DNA of 64,000 nucleotides, taken from positions 45,344 through 109,343 of the forward strand of contig NW_025880663.1 in the NCBI RefSeq assembly GCF_002878395.1, in the 5' to 3' direction. The position numbers and the translations under genes were made by a program. Below the pieces are notes generated by a model, which was given only the letters and a program-made list of their open reading frames with translations, did no database searches and had not been told where the DNA came from. This document shows, piece by piece, positions 35,896-48,170 of this stretch (its first letter is position 1; every line of letters starts with the position of its first letter). Source of the stretch: Capsicum annuum (taxonomy: Eukaryota > Streptophyta > Magnoliopsida > Solanales > Solanaceae).

Positions 35896-38689
35896 TGATC
35901 TGAGGTGGTTTTATGCACTTTTGTGTTCTTATCATAGCTTATTTAGACTTATGTTTAGGACAACTTGAGTGAATAATGTGTTAATGATAATATAAATAAG
36001 TAACTAAGTGTTTAAGAATGTTATTACAATGTTTAAAGGTGTTTCCAAACAAGTTTGGATTTAAATTGATCATTTAGAGTCTAGACGAGGAAACAAGTGT
36101 TACTAGATTGAGCTAGATATCGCTCTAGTTGATCTCGATAGACTTTAAAATGTTAAAAGAGTTCCTTATGGTTTTATTGTGGAATTATGTGTGTAATAAC
36201 TTGTTTATAATGCCCAAGGGTCAATTTAATCAAGCCATGAATAAAAACAATAAGTTAAAGATCAACGTGGGCAAACCTAGTCTTAGCTCGAGTTTCTAGT
36301 TCACCATTATGGATGTTGTGTTGCTTTGAGCTCTAATACGTTCTGTTTGATACGATATAATTCTTTGTGACTTGATTATGATTATATAAGAATTATATAA
36401 AAGCTACAAATAAAGTGGAAACAACGCTACAAGGCTGGTAATGGATCAACAAAACCACAAGACATGACTCGGTGTACCTTGGATCAACAAAACCACAAAA
36501 CAACTCAGTGTCACCAGCGCATATTGGACCTTGGAAATACTGTGGGGCACGTTATGTACAGTAAAATCTTCATAAAGAGCCCAAAATAGTGTTCCCTCAC
36601 AATGAGCCCACGGATCAATACCCATCTTGGTGAAATGACCCCCGCGACGTGACCCTTGTTTCACCAATGGCAAAAATCCTTGTCCTATAAATAGGACCCT
36701 TCTACTTGTTGTTATACACCTTGGACATCTTAAAGGATTAATTAGGGGATTCTAAACACTTATTTTAGGGTTTATATATCCTTACTTTATATTTTTAATA
36801 AATTTAATCATGTATTGAAAGATCTTGATTACGGTTATGTCTATTAGTGGCTAAACGCCCCCTTTCCGGTGTTAAGGACAAGAAAATGTTTACTTTCATT
36901 TTGAATTGAGTTTCTTTGGATTTCATATCGTATTTGGTAGTTTATTTATCCTTGATATCACTATTCTAAGGAGTATCTAACCTTAGAATACATATATTGT
37001 CGACCTTGTAAGCCCGAGAAGGGGAATAGGAAGATAGAAAATGGGGATAGGTAAAGTAAGGTTCTTATTCTTTTATAAAAAGGGAAAGGATCAAATATTC
37101 CCCTAAGCTTTGTGAAAATGTTTAGATATACCCTCCATTAAAATTTTATCTCATCAATGCCCTTGTTGTCCAAGTTTTGGTCCATATATAACCCTGCTGA
37201 TATGTTTTGAACCATATATACCTCTGTTGCCAAGTTTTAGGCCTTATATACCCCTACCGCCGTTAATTGCTTTTCTGGAATTTTCAAATTATTTTTTCAT
37301 TTTTTCCTTAAAAATTATATTTTCCACATCATTTTTTATTGCAACATTATATATAATTAAATCCACCCCTTCTTCTACACATTAAACGTCCATCAAATTC
37401 CCTCATATACCTCACAATCTCTTTGGATTTTCTCTAATTTGTCGAAACTTTTTTGTTGTATTTTCAGATTCTTGCATAATTATTTCTCCCATACATACAT
37501 ACATACATACATACGTACAAAAGATATCCTCTTAATTGACAACTTATTTTTGTTGTCTCTGTATGGGCTGCCTCTTTTACACTTCTACATCCCAATATCT
37601 CACTTGGAATTTCCTTATTCTTCTTATTATTAATGTTGGAATTGACGGTGGAGTGAAAGAAGAAGTTCGTTGATATAATACTAAAATAATTTGCAGTTGG
37701 TAACTACTTTAATTCTTGATTTATATCAAAATTATGCATTGAGTTTTTATGGAGCGTTCTTCACTTTTTTCGTGTTTTACTTGATTATTCTTGGGGTTAT
37801 GCAAGCATGAAAAAACACAATAAAAAAATTCATCAAATTAGAGAAAATTCAAAGAAATTATGAGGTAGATGAGAGAATTTGACGGAAGGTTAATGTGTAG
37901 AAGAAAGGATGAATTTAATTATATGTGATATGACAATTAAAAAGTGATGGGTAAATATGAATTTTTTAAAAAAAGGAAAAATGGGTTGGAAAATTTTAGC
38001 AAAGTAATTAATAGCAACAGGGGTATATATGACCTAAAACTTGAAAACAGGGGGTATATATGACCCAAAATTTGACAACATGGTTATATATGGCCCAATA
38101 CTTGTATGACAAGGGCATTGGTGAGCTAAAATTTTAACAGAGGCTATATCAAAACATTTTTGCAATGTTTAGGGTTATATTTTACCTTTTTCCCTTTATA
38201 AAATAAGGAATTTGAATTAGTAACTTGGATAGGGATATACGTAGAAGCCTTGCTTGGTTCACATGTAGGATGATACCGTAAAACATCTAAATGGATTATT
38301 ACATCCCCGCTCAACGGTATAGTTGTAATGTCCAGTTAGGTAAAAGGTTAGAGGTTGGTAGACCATGATCATATGATAAACCCTATGAATCAACAACTAA
38401 GATAAGTAATCTAATGAATAAAGTTCAATAATGTATTATGATTGTTCGTGGTTCTTTAACCCTAGGTTTTCATCCATTAATTGTCCAAAGTCTTACTTTC
38501 CCACATTATTTTAGTTTATAAACTTTCAAAAGTCTTTCGGCTATGTTGCACTAATTAATATCAATTGTTAAAATAGAATTGGATAGTTGTTTAACACATG
38601 TCTCTGAGGGATCGTTATTTAGCTTTATTTAAGGCCACATATTTACTTGGTGAGACCACGAATACTTGCATGTGCTCTTAGGCGCAACA
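35896..38689 (+). repeat. Element D: 3' LTR, interrupted by a foldback element
   Basis: Starts TGATCTGAGGTGGTTTTATG and ends TGTGCTCTTAGGCGCAACA. Without the foldback (37081-38195) and one 8-bp duplication it is about 1.67 kb. Collinear with the 5' copy, including TAAAGATCAACRTGGGC and the GC-rich patch (36460-36690). Confidence 0.83.
37081..38195. mobile_element. Foldback (long-TIR, Mutator/MITE-like) non-autonomous DNA transposon
   Basis: 1115 bp with inverted arms 37081-37441 and 37834-38195 (about 361 bp each, by eye well over 80% matched) around a loop of about 392 bp. The ends are AGGGAAAGG... and ...TTTTTCCCT. An exact 8-bp duplication TTATAAAA flanks it (37073-37080, 38196-38203; 9 bp if one T is counted outside). 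The empty site TTATCAAA survives in D's 5' LTR. The arms contain two to three subterminal repeats with ATATATACC(C/T)CTG. The loop carries a (CATA)n microsatellite at 37491-37517 and no transposase. Confidence 0.85.
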
Positions 38690-39200
38690 CACAGGTTATG
38701 ACAGAGATGCATTACGAGGCCTAATGGGGCAACAATAAGAGGTTGTAATATTAGGGAAGTATCAAGGTTCTCTAGGTAGGTATCCTTCATACAACCCTAT
38801 CAATATCAAGGTTAGTCTAGTAGGCTCATGCATGCCGCACTTCAGATCACTAATAGAGGCTAGTCTAGTTACAGAGATCATCCTAGCCTCAGTATTAGTC
38901 ACTCTCCAAGGGGTTTATCTTCTTATTATTCTAGTCATGTGGTTACTTCGGGTTAGCTGGTACTTTAAGTTTTAGTGCAGCGCCAATGACATATTATGGT
39001 TTTAGGGCCTTTATCTATTTCATGAGAGAGTGTCAGAATCGTAGGGTAGTTTTTCAAGCAACTCAGACTGTTCTACTGATTAGGTTTACCTACCCACCTA
39101 GAGGTGGTATCTATGGTTGTTAAGGTGGCCTTCAGGGTACTCATAGATGTCCTCAGGTAGGTAGGGCAGGAGATCGGTTAGGAGACTAGCCTAGTGGCAA
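38690..39200 (+). pseudogene. Element C: end of gag with decayed zinc knuckle
   Basis: Resumes C gag after D. It includes a Gln/Arg/Ser-rich hinge (around 38780-38940) and near 39010 a knuckle remnant, FMRECQNR, corresponding to the second half of a CCHC motif. The leading Cys pair is gone. A Gly-rich tail (YPPRGGIYG) follows. Many frameshifts. Confidence 0.6.
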
Positions 39201-39770
39201 AAATGTTATATTGTATTTCATACATAATAGACTCAAGGTAGAGTTTTCAGATGTTGTTAATACAAGTATGATTTCAGTTGCCATCAACTAAATTTTTCTT
39301 TATTTGATCTAAGATCCATGTATTCTTTTGTATCTTTATATTATGTCATATGGTTAGAGTTATTTTGAGATTCGTTATTTATGCAGTTATTTGTATCTAC
39401 TCCTATGGTTTATTCCTTAATAGTAGATTAGTTTATAGATAATGTGTTATGACTGTATGAAAACTCAAGCTGATCTTATTGTATTAGATATGGTAGATTT
39501 ATATATGATTTTTGGGCATGGACTGGTTATCCCTTAATCTTGCAGTCTTAGATTGTTTTACTAAGACTGTTACCTAAGCTATGCCCAGCATACCCTCGAT
39601 TGAGTAGCAGGTATCTATTAGGTGCAAGACAATAGGATTATATCTTATGTTTTGTCTATGAGACTTATTTGTATGGGTTTTGAGTCTTATCTCACTTATA
39701 TTTATGATATTAGTATGGAGAGTACTCGCTTGACTCTATTCTCATAGTTCATGATTTTCCTGATATTTTC
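39201..39770 (+). pseudogene. Element C: protease and PR-RT linker, heavily decayed
   Basis: Short stretches only: DVVNTSMISV near 39250; DP in place of DPGS near 39310; STPMV near 39400; a GHGL / GMDWL-like site near 39515; and, at 39740-39830, HDFPDIF and NLPGVPPKL, which introduce RT. The order is correct, but no frame stays open. Confidence 0.6.
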
Positions 39771-40520
39771 CCTATCAATCTACCTGGTGTTCCTCCTAAA
39801 CTCTATATTTAGTTTGTTATGGATCATAAATTGGGCACCCGACCTATTTCTATGTTACCTCACTGTAAGGCTCTTGTCGAGCTTAAGGAGCTGAATTCTC
39901 AACTTTAGGATCTACTTGGTAAGGGTTTCATTAGACCAAATATGTCACCTTGAGATGCTCCTATCTTGTTCTTGAAGAATAAGGATGGTTTCTTCGATAT
40001 GTGTATTGACTACATGCAGCTTAATAAGGTAATGGTAAAGAATATGTATCTTATACCTCGCATTGATGTTTATTTTACAATCTTTAAGAAGAAGCAGTGT
40101 TCTCTAAGATTGACTTGAGGTATAGTTACATCAGTTGAGGATTCTGGATGCGGACATCCCAAAGATAGTCTTTAGGATGCGTTATTATCATTTTGTGTTC
40201 CTGGTATTGTGTTTTTGGTTGACCAATACCCCATCCCCATTTATGGACTTGATGAACCACGTATTTAGTCACTATTTGGTTTCCTTTATGATTATGCTTA
40301 TTGATGATATCCTTCTGTATTCAAGGAGTAAAAAGGAGAATATGCAACATTTGAGGATTGTGCTCCAAACCTTGAGATATCATAGGCATTTTTCCTAATT
40401 CCCTAAGTGCGAGTTCTAGATCAAGTCCGTTATATTCCTAGGGCATGTGGTGTCTAGGGATGGGACTATCGTGGATCTAATTAAGATTGAGGCTATTCAT
40501 TTATTGGTCTAGGCATATAT
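39771..40520 (+). pseudogene. Element C: reverse transcriptase
   Basis: In shifting frames: MDHKLGTRPISMLPHCKALV and ELKELNSQL*DLLGKGFIRP, DMCIDYMQLNKVMVKNMYLI, then from 40135 RILDADIPKIVFRMRYYHFV and SFMIMLIDDILLYSRSKKEN. The catalytic xIDD is intact. [16 protein letters not shown] and the thumb (FLGHVVSRDG-like at 40435-40465) follow. RT copies the RNA genome; here stops (for example CAG to TAG) prevent function. Confidence 0.82.
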
Positions 40521-41159
40521 CTCTGTCTGAGGTTTGTACCTTCACTGGTTTAGTTGGTTCCTATAGGCATTTTGTTGAGGGTTTTGCTAATTTTTGCAGT
40601 GCCAATTACCAGGTTGACTTAGAAAAAGGTTCCTTTCCAGTGGTTTGAGGAGTGTTAGTCAAGCTTTTGGAAGCTCAAGGGATTTCTCAGTTTACCTCTT
40701 GAATTGGCTCTTCCTATTAAGAATGAGGGATTCACAATATTTTGTGATGCCTCTAATGTTGGCTTGGGTTGTGTGTTAATGTAGCAAGTTCAATTTATTG
40801 CTTATGTGTCAAGGTAGCTAAGGATACACGAGCGCAACTATCACACTCAAGACTTGGAGTTGGTAGCGGTATTTTTTAAACTTAAGATTTGGAGGTATTA
40901 TCTTTATGGCATGAATTATGAGATCTATATAGATCATTATAGTCTTCAAAATCTTATGATCCCAAGGGATCTTAATTCTTGGCAGCACAGATGGATGGAG
41001 TTTCTTAAGGTTTATGACATCTCTATCTTATATCATTTGGGCAAGGCGAAAATGGTAGAAAGCCAAAAGGTTGTAAGTAAGGGTAGCTTGGGTTCTATAT
41101 CAGTTTCTCAAAGGTCATTGGTGTGGGATATCCAGTCCTTATCCAAATTGATGGTGTGA
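40521..41159 (+). pseudogene. Element C: RNase H and linker
   Basis: FTIFCDASNVGLGCVLM* (catalytic Asp, 40731-40783), FIAYVSR*LRIHERNYHTQD, then DLELVAVFFKLKIWRYYLYG (catalytic Glu) and YEIYIDHYSLQNLM (third Asp) in the 40854-41159 frame. The two stops are TAG where Gln is expected. It continues RRWMEFLKVYDISILYHLGK-type text and the linker GSLGSISVSQRSLVWDIQSL. The frame is cut at about 41159 by a reversed solo D LTR and continues at 42868. Confidence 0.85.
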
Positions 41160-42867
41160 TGATAGCGTGAAAGCACACATGCAAGTATACGCGGTCTACC
41201 AAGTAATACAGTGCCTTCAAGAAAGCCGAATATCGATCCCACAGGGACTTATTTCAATGACTATTCAATTCTAGTTCAAAATTTTGATTTATTGATGCAA
41301 GCGTAACCAAAAGAGGGATTTTAATATTTGTAAAATAAGGTAAAGTAAACAATGCATAAAATAAAGGTCTTGAAACAATCAATTGGAAAAAGCCTAGGGT
41401 TAAAGCACTTTGAACAATCAGACTTAGTTATTGAACTTCATTCGTTAACTAGCATATCTTCGTTGTTGATTCGTAGGGTTTATCGCATGAACATGGTCTC
41501 CTTACCTCTAATCATTTACCTAACTTGAATATTACAACTACATCATTGATTGAGGATGTAATAATCCAATTAGGTGCTTAAAGCTATCATCCTATGTGTG
41601 AATCAAGTAAGTCTTATAGATATATCCCTGTCCTAGACGCTAATTCGAATTCCTTATTTCATAAAAGAATACGAACCCTACTTTTTTTATCCGCATGTTC
41701 TATCTTCCGATTCCCTCTCCCAAGATCATAAGGTCGACAATATATGTATTCTAAGGGTGATTAATCCTTAAAATAATTAAAACACGAATAAGCAAGCAAC
41801 CAAATATGATAAGCGAATCCAACGAAATTAATCAAAAATGATAGTATCATGTTCTTGGCTTTAACCCCGGAAAGGGAGTTTTTAGCCACTAATAGTCATA
41901 ATCATCATCCAAATAATTGTATTAATGATCAAAACCATAAAGAAACTAAACTTAAAGAATATTAAAACCTAAATAAGGTAGTAGCAGCCTCCTCTTTAGT
42001 CTCCAATACATCCAAAGATTCCCTGTACAATGTGTGTACGTGATAAATTTATAGTAGAGTTCCAATCATAAGCCATGTACAATTAGGCCATGCGATCAAC
42101 ACACAATGCACACAATGCTGCACCTGAATAAAGCCCGTGTCACATGCATATCGTATGCACCTTATGGAATTACAATTCACAACATTATCTAAGTCGAAGA
42201 AGCCTGCTATGGATCCAGAATTTTATGATAATTGCCTAAAACTACTGGAAGTTTCCCTTAAAATATTTTATGTGTTCAACGTCTAACTTTTTGTGCCATG
42301 CCTTGTGACGTTACTTTGCCTTTTCTTCCAAGCTTTTGGTGTTGTTTTCCCTTTAATTTGCAGCATTTTCAATATCCATATATCACCATAATCAACTCCA
42401 CAAGAATCCTACATCATCAAACACTAAGCATTAGAGTTAAACACATCAAAACGACATGAACGACGAACTAAAAACTTAATCTAAGAACTAGTTTTGATCA
42501 CTATATACTATAATGTATTGTTGACTCTTGGCTCATTTAATTTAATTTAACATAATTTAAACAAGTTTTTCCACCCATAATCACACAATAAAACCAATAG
42601 GAACTCATTCAACACGTTAGAATCCAGCGCGATAGACTAGAACATCACCTAGCTCAAGCTAGTAAAACTAGTTTTCTCGGTTGAACTCTAAATGATCGAT
42701 TTAAACCCACACTTGGTTGAAAACACTTTTAAACATTGTAACTACATACTTGAACACTTAAATACTTATTTATATCATCATAAACATATAAATACTTATT
42801 TAACCTCAAAATAAGACTAAACAAGCTAGAATAGTAATACTACAGTGCATAAATATACCCAACATCA
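41160..42867 (-). mobile_element. Solo LTR of the D family, reversed, inside element C pol
   Basis: 1708 bp, plus-strand ends TGATAGCGTG and CCCAACATCA. Read in minus it is collinear with D LTRs: start TGATGTTGGGTATATTTATG, CGATCATTTAGAGTTCAAC, CTAGCTTGAGCTAGGTGATG, end ACTTGCATGTGTGC. Target duplication TGTGA (41155-41159) / CGTGA (42868-42872), one mismatch. The C polyprotein reads through from SLSKLMV to RLEVLTSGG once it is removed. It is the third copy of this LTR family in the window. Confidence 0.85.
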
Positions 42868-43386
42868 CGTGACTTGAAAGTTTTGACCTCAGGAGGATTC
42901 TTGATAGTGTTGATGAAAGGTATACCTTACTTGAGAATCTTCAGAGGTGACAGTTTAAGGATATAATACTTTGTGTCATTTGTGATTAGGTGTTGAGTGG
43001 TAAATCCGAGATGGCTATTGTAGACTTTGAGAGTGTTATAAGATTTGATGGTATATTTGTGTTTCAAGGATTGGAGACTTGATTGAGTAGATATTGTATG
43101 AGGCTCACAATTCCAGGTACTTTATTTACTTAGGTATAGAGAAGATGTATAGGAATTTGAGGTGGAATTATTTGTAGAGTGTCATGAATAAAGATGTGGT
43201 GGACTTTGTAGCTTATTTCCTATGTGTCATCAGGTTAAGGTTGAGCATTAGAGACCTGGTTTCTTGATTCGGAGATAGCTCATTCCTGAGTGGAAGTGGG
43301 AGTGGATCACCATGGACTTTGTTAGTGGGTTATCACACACCTTTCATCATTCGGGTGGTATTTGGATTATTGTGGATCTATTGACC
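42868..43386 (+). pseudogene. Element C: linker, integrase zinc domain and first part of core
   Basis: Runs through a decayed linker, a poorly kept HHCC region (C-x-V-I-RLRLSI near 43220) and the start of the catalytic core: LIPEWKWEWITMDFVSGLSH (first catalytic Asp) and HHSGGIWIIVDLLT. Cut after T by element F at 43387. About 25 residues are missing before the continuation at 52115. Confidence 0.78.
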
Positions 43387-45835
43387 TGTAACGCCTCGAG
43401 TCTATACCCAGATACTACACAGTGCTCACAATCCTGAAGGACCAAAAGTTAACCCATGACTGGTACCTGCTGCAATAACTTTGTAATAAATATTGTCATG
43501 ATTGCAAAAATAGGCAGAAATATATGCCATAAGGTTCACATCTATAAATAAATCTGAATACACTATCAAAATACCCAAAACTAAATATAAGTACTAAAAA
43601 ACTGAATAGCTTTCTAAAAATACTCGAGTTTGAAAATCCTCTAACAGTCTGAACTGTGGAGTTGATGGGACAAACCCCCAACTAAATTAATCTACTAAAA
43701 TAAAACTGAAGTACTATAAATAATAAGTATGTCCTTGAACTATAAGGACTCACCACTACCCTGAGAGTTGTGAATCTGAACTACTAAGGGTTCTCTGGAG
43801 CTCGTGCATTTGAACGTATGATATAAGACATCATAGCGCAAAGAAAAACATGCGTCAGCACTTTGAATGTACTGGTATGCTCAGTGAGGTAAGCTGAAAT
43901 ATATGGGTTCATGTACATGCACAATAATAACTGAATAGCATGAGTGTGACTGAGTAAGAGTACATGTATGAATAATAGACTGTAACTAAGATCATGCTAA
44001 TACTGAGTACTGAATCTGAATACTGATAACCGATATCTAAGTTTACGAATACTGTATTATCTATTATCTGAATAACTGTATTTGAATGTTCTGAATGCTA
44101 TAGAACCATACTGAATTTTGTATTGAGCTGAGTAACTATGTCTGATAGTCCTAAATCTGTAGAACTGAACTGAGTTCTATTCTGAGACTGAGACTGGAAC
44201 TGAGACTGTGGGAGGTAATCATTTAACCGACATGCCCCTTTCAAAACTGATTGGTGTCCAACCAATAACCCTAGTTGTAAGGGTGTTAATATCGAGCCAC
44301 GGGTAAGGATAAGTTATGACTTAACCCTCTCTGATAGGAATCTCTTACGTCAAACCTCGCTGGTAGGATAACTTAAATGAGATATATCAATCCTTAATAT
44401 ATCTGGAAGGAAGATATCTCAACCTATGCTTGCTACGTAGTTCTGTAATGCAGGGATTGTTACTAAAGGTTAAATTCTCTGCTGGCCCCATCCCTGGGTT
44501 AACTCGGTGCTGAATCCTTCTCCCAACTTAATAGACACTGAACTAATTGCAAGTCTGTACTAGGATGGACTGAGTTTTTATTGATATTGCTATTTAACTG
44601 AATCAAATTGGGTATACTGAGTTCTGTGGACTATTGAAAACTACTGAATTCTGTTGACTAACTGAGAGTACTACTGATAGTGATGTTACTATTACTGTAC
44701 TATGACTGACCATGGCTCTAAATAATATGCTAAATTGTCGGGTCCAAGTACCCTTAGGACTCGATAGCACAAGGCATAAACTTGAAACACGTAAACTAAG
44801 CATTTGATCATTCTTCATTCAGTGGGGCATTTTAGCAAAAACTTGCATGTGATGAACTTAATCATATGCTAACATGATATAACTTCACTATTCAACTTAC
44901 CAACTTAATTCATCAATCACTTGAAAGGTATAAATTATGCACATAGTACTAATCAACATTTAAACACATAATTTCAATATTAAATTCACCATTTAAAGGT
45001 TTTAGCATGATTTCACATGGTAACACATATAAATAAATTAACCCCACATGAAATCCATCATGAGTCATGGATTTGAAACCTAATTAATCATTTTTAAACA
45101 TGGATATTATCAAACCCAATACGGAATTCATATACATGAAGTCTAAAAATAGTTTCTTAGACTCCAAGGGTGGAAGGGACCCTTGGATGAGCACTTCACA
45201 TTCCTTATTTAAGGAATTTCCTAAAATTGATGGTGGAAATCTTGATTTCTTGATTTGAAATTGAATCTTCTAGGGTTTTTTTCTTGAGCAAGTTTGAGAA
45301 AAATGAGTTTATTTGCTCTCTAAGGTGATAAATTTCGTATTTTGGGGGATGAAGGTTGAGGGAAAAAGACCTAAATACCCCCAAAGACATGGTCTTTTCA
45401 TGGCTTAAAAACTGTACCATCGACGTGCAGTTCGACGTGCTGCATCGTTATCATCAATGCGATAGCCAACCCATCGCATCGAGTCCGTATCAACTCACTG
45501 GAAATTGACGCTGGGAGCTGGGGAAAATATTTATCAACCCAATAGTCGATGTAGCGCACCAAGATCGAGTTGATCCCCTATTTTAGGATTCCAAAGGAGC
45601 TTCAAACGAAGTCCAAAAATTCAAAAATTGTACGAAAATACCTACGGACATTCTTGATCATGAATCAACCTAAATATCTACCTATAATGGATGTAACGGA
45701 AATCAAATAAGATAGCCAACTTTTGAAGGCTAGAATGACACTAGGTATGAATACTTAGCTAGAATATTCTAAGTCTGGGACCCATTAACAAGCTTAGAGG
45801 ACTGAATTAGGCTAAGGATTTTGCAGGATCTTACA
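43387..45835 (-). repeat. Element F: 3' LTR
   Basis: 2449 bp; plus-strand ends TGTAACGCCTCGAG and GGATCTTACA. The plus strand is rich in ACTGA/CTGAG words from 43900 to 44700. The leader hairpin is at 45163-45187. A patch of CGACGTGC, CATCGTTATC and GCGATAGCC words lies at 45420-45560. It resembles 50956-51842. Confidence 0.85.
45163..45187 (-). other. LTR leader hairpin (element F), perfect stem
   Basis: On the minus strand TCCAAGGGT/ACCCTTGGA (9 pairs) with loop CCCTTCC. Relative to A, pairs 3 and 5 have changed on both arms (A-T to C-G, T-A to A-T). Confidence 0.75.
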
Positions 45836-46161
45836 TTATCTCCCTTTTGGGAATATTTATCCTTGAAAGAGACTTCGGAGACTAAGAATACTGAGAGATT
45901 GAACGTAGACACTGGGCCTGCACAACTAAAACATGGTTTCATGATTAAGATCACTGATACACTAAATTATCATGATGAACATACATATGTTATGCATGAG
46001 CACATAGCTGAACATGATTCATGAATGCATGATTAGAATTATTGATAAGTTGAGTTTCTCATAATGGACATACATATCTAATGCATGAATACATGACTGA
46101 ACATGCAATGGTAACTGATACAAAGTTTGTAGCTAAATTCTAAACATGAAACAGAATAAGC
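45836..46161 (-). other. Element F: polypurine tract and 3' untranslated region
   Basis: On the minus strand CCCAAAAGGGAGATAA abuts the LTR start and is the likely polypurine tract. The rest up to the end of pol is non-coding with CATGA/ATGCAT words, as in G (55024-55400). Confidence 0.65.
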
Positions 46162-46661
46162 TTAAGGAAAGCTATTACCTTGGACTGGGTATGAGTCTTC
46201 GGAGAAGAGGTGAGAATACTTGGTCCACATTTCTGATTCTGCTTCCCAAGTAGCTCCCTCAATGGACTGATTCCACCAAAGAACTTTGACTAGAGGGACT
46301 TTTTTGTTCATCAGTCTACGAATCTGGTAGTCAAGGATTTCGACTGAAATCTCTTCATAAGAGAGTTGTTTTGAATATCTATGCACTCTACAGGTACTAT
46401 GACTGTTGGGTCACATATGTATTTCTTTAGCACGGAGACATGGAACACTAAATACAATAAAGATAGATCTAAAGGCAACTCAAGCTCATAAGCTACCTTT
46501 CTAAAACTACTGAGAATTTGGTAAGGACCAACATATCGGGGACTGAATTTCCCCTTCTTGCCAAATCTCTTCACCCTTTTTATAGGAGAGATTTTCAAGT
46601 ACACATAGTCACCAATCTTGAACTCAAGATTCTTTTCGCATATATCTGCACACAATTTCTG
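46162..46661 (-). pseudogene. Element F: integrase C-terminus and chromodomain tail
   Basis: Two overlapping frames. 46655-46311: [50 protein letters not shown] and VFHVSVLKKYI (GPY/F module, with the Met or Leu at positions common in chromoviruses). After a frameshift, 46386-46162: LSYEEISVEILDYQIRRLMN, KKVPLVKVLWWNQSIEGATW and EAESEMWTKYSHLF, the chromodomain-like tail ending in a stop. Function: DNA binding and target choice during integration. Confidence 0.85.
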
Positions 46662-47470
46662 TCAGCTCTGAGCTATCTTAAGTCTTTCCCTGACCAGCTG
46701 GACTTTCTCTAAGGTATCAAATACTAAGGTAGGCCCTGCTACTGCGGCCTCACCCATTTCAAACAAACCAATGGGATATCTATACATCCTCCCATAAATC
46801 ACCTTAAATAGAGCCATCTGAATATTGGAATGATAGTTGTTGTTATATGCAAACTCAATCAAAGGAAAATAGTTATTACAAATACCTTTGAAATCTATCG
46901 TGCACGCTCGCAGTATATCTTCTATGGTCTAAATAGTACTTTCTGCTTAACCATCTATCTGAGGATGAAAGGTTGTACTTTTGGAATGCTTTGCAGAAAT
47001 GAGAGATAAATTGGATACCTATGTCTGAGATGATAGACAATGGAACACCATACAATCTGACTAACTCCATGATATAGAGTTTGCCGTAATCCTCGGCTGA
47101 ATATGAGGTATGAACTGGAAGGAAATGAGCGAATTTGGATATCCTGTCTACAATGACCCAAACTGAATCATGCTGACAACGAGTATAAGGCAATCTCACC
47201 ATAAAGTTCATGTTCACTTCTTCCCATTTCCAGGTGGGAATGTTGAACTCCCACATGGACCCACTAGGCTTCTGATCTCAATCTTAACCTGATGACATAT
47301 CAAGCACTTATCCACTAACTCTGTAATGTCTCTCTTCATTCTACTGAATAAATAGATCTCCCATAAATCACGGTATATCTTAGTGGCCCCTGGATGAATC
47401 GAGTAGCACACACCATGCACTTCTGCAAGAATTTGCTGCCTCAAGTCATCTATGCCTGGAACACATAGCC
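46662..47470 (-). pseudogene. Element F: integrase zinc domain and catalytic core
   Basis: Zinc domain at 47444-47214: ILAEVHGVCYSIHPGATKIY and KCLICHQVKI, HHCC complete. Core at 47256-46876: IPTWKWEEVNMNFMVRLPYT (first Asp is Asn, MNF), VWVIVDRISKFAHFLPVHTS, PLSIISDIGIQFISHF (second Asp kept). A frameshift follows near 46990. The end lies in 46862-46662: FAYNNNYHSNIQMALFKVIY and RYPIGLFEMGEAAVAGPTL. Stops and the D-to-N change make it inactive. Confidence 0.85.
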
Positions 47471-48170
47471 AACCCTAGAAACGTAGAAAACTATCTCCCT
47501 CTTGGGAGAAAACCTCAACTTTCTAATCTCTGATAGATTCTTTTAACTTGACTAGACTGGGATCCCCATCCTGCTTTGTCTTCACTTTGGAAACTAGGGA
47601 TGATTCTGAACTACTTTGCACCCATACAATACCTTCTGCTGAATCAACTAAACGGATACCTAGCTGGGCTTACTGATGGACTTCCTAAGCTAACTTTTTC
47701 TTACTTTCCTCCACATGAGCAATAATACCCATAGATATTCTACTGAGGGTGTCGACCACTACGTTAACCTTTCTCAGATAATACAGAATACTCATATCGT
47801 AGTCTTTCAACAACTCCAACCACCTTCTCTGATAGAGGTCTAGGTCCTTCTGAGAGAATATATACTGCAGGCTCTTATGATTAGTGAACATATTAATGTG
47901 CACACCATACAAATAGTGACTCCACATCTTTAAGGGAAATACTACTGCTGCTAACTTAATATCGTAAGTAGGATAGTTCTTCTCATGAGGCTTAAGCTAT
48001 CTAGAGGTGTAGGATATGACCTTAGCTCTCTACATTAAAACACAACCCAATCCGACTCTGAAAGCATCACAATACACAACGAAGCAATTAGAACAATCTG
48101 GTAGTGTCAAAACTGGAGCTGTGGTAAGTCGAGTCTTCAATTGCTAAAAACTCTTCTCACAAGAATTTGA
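47471..48170 (-). pseudogene. Element F: RNase H and linker
   Basis: 47927-47685 reads WSHYLYGVHINMFTNHKSLQ, YIFSQKDLDLYQRRWLELLK, DYDMSILYYLRKVNVVVDTL and SRISMGIIAHVEESKKKLA. The third catalytic Asp is Asn (MFTNHKSL; family FTDHKSL). The upstream part (48170-47930) holds the CDAS- and DLEL-type segments in a broken frame. A variable linker leads to the integrase zinc domain. Confidence 0.82.

Larger units (their letters stand above)
30075..38689 (+). mobile_element. Element D: non-autonomous Tat/Athila-like LTR retrotransposon
   Basis: Two LTRs of about 1.66 kb (less later insertions) flank a 2.9-kb internal region. Target duplication CATAG (30070-30074) / CACAG (38690-38694), one mismatch. 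The PBS text TGGCACCATTGCTGGGGA, the polypurine tract GTGTGGGTGG and the motif CTTGGGAGGCAACCCAAG (34288) place it with the Tat/Athila clade of Ty3/gypsy (family knowledge). No protease, RT or integrase is present, so it would rely on a related element. It sits inside C gag. Confidence 0.8.

Noticed and set aside
37491..37517. CATA microsatellite as a separate feature
   Set aside because: Short, inside the foldback loop, and common in plant DNA; mentioned there only.
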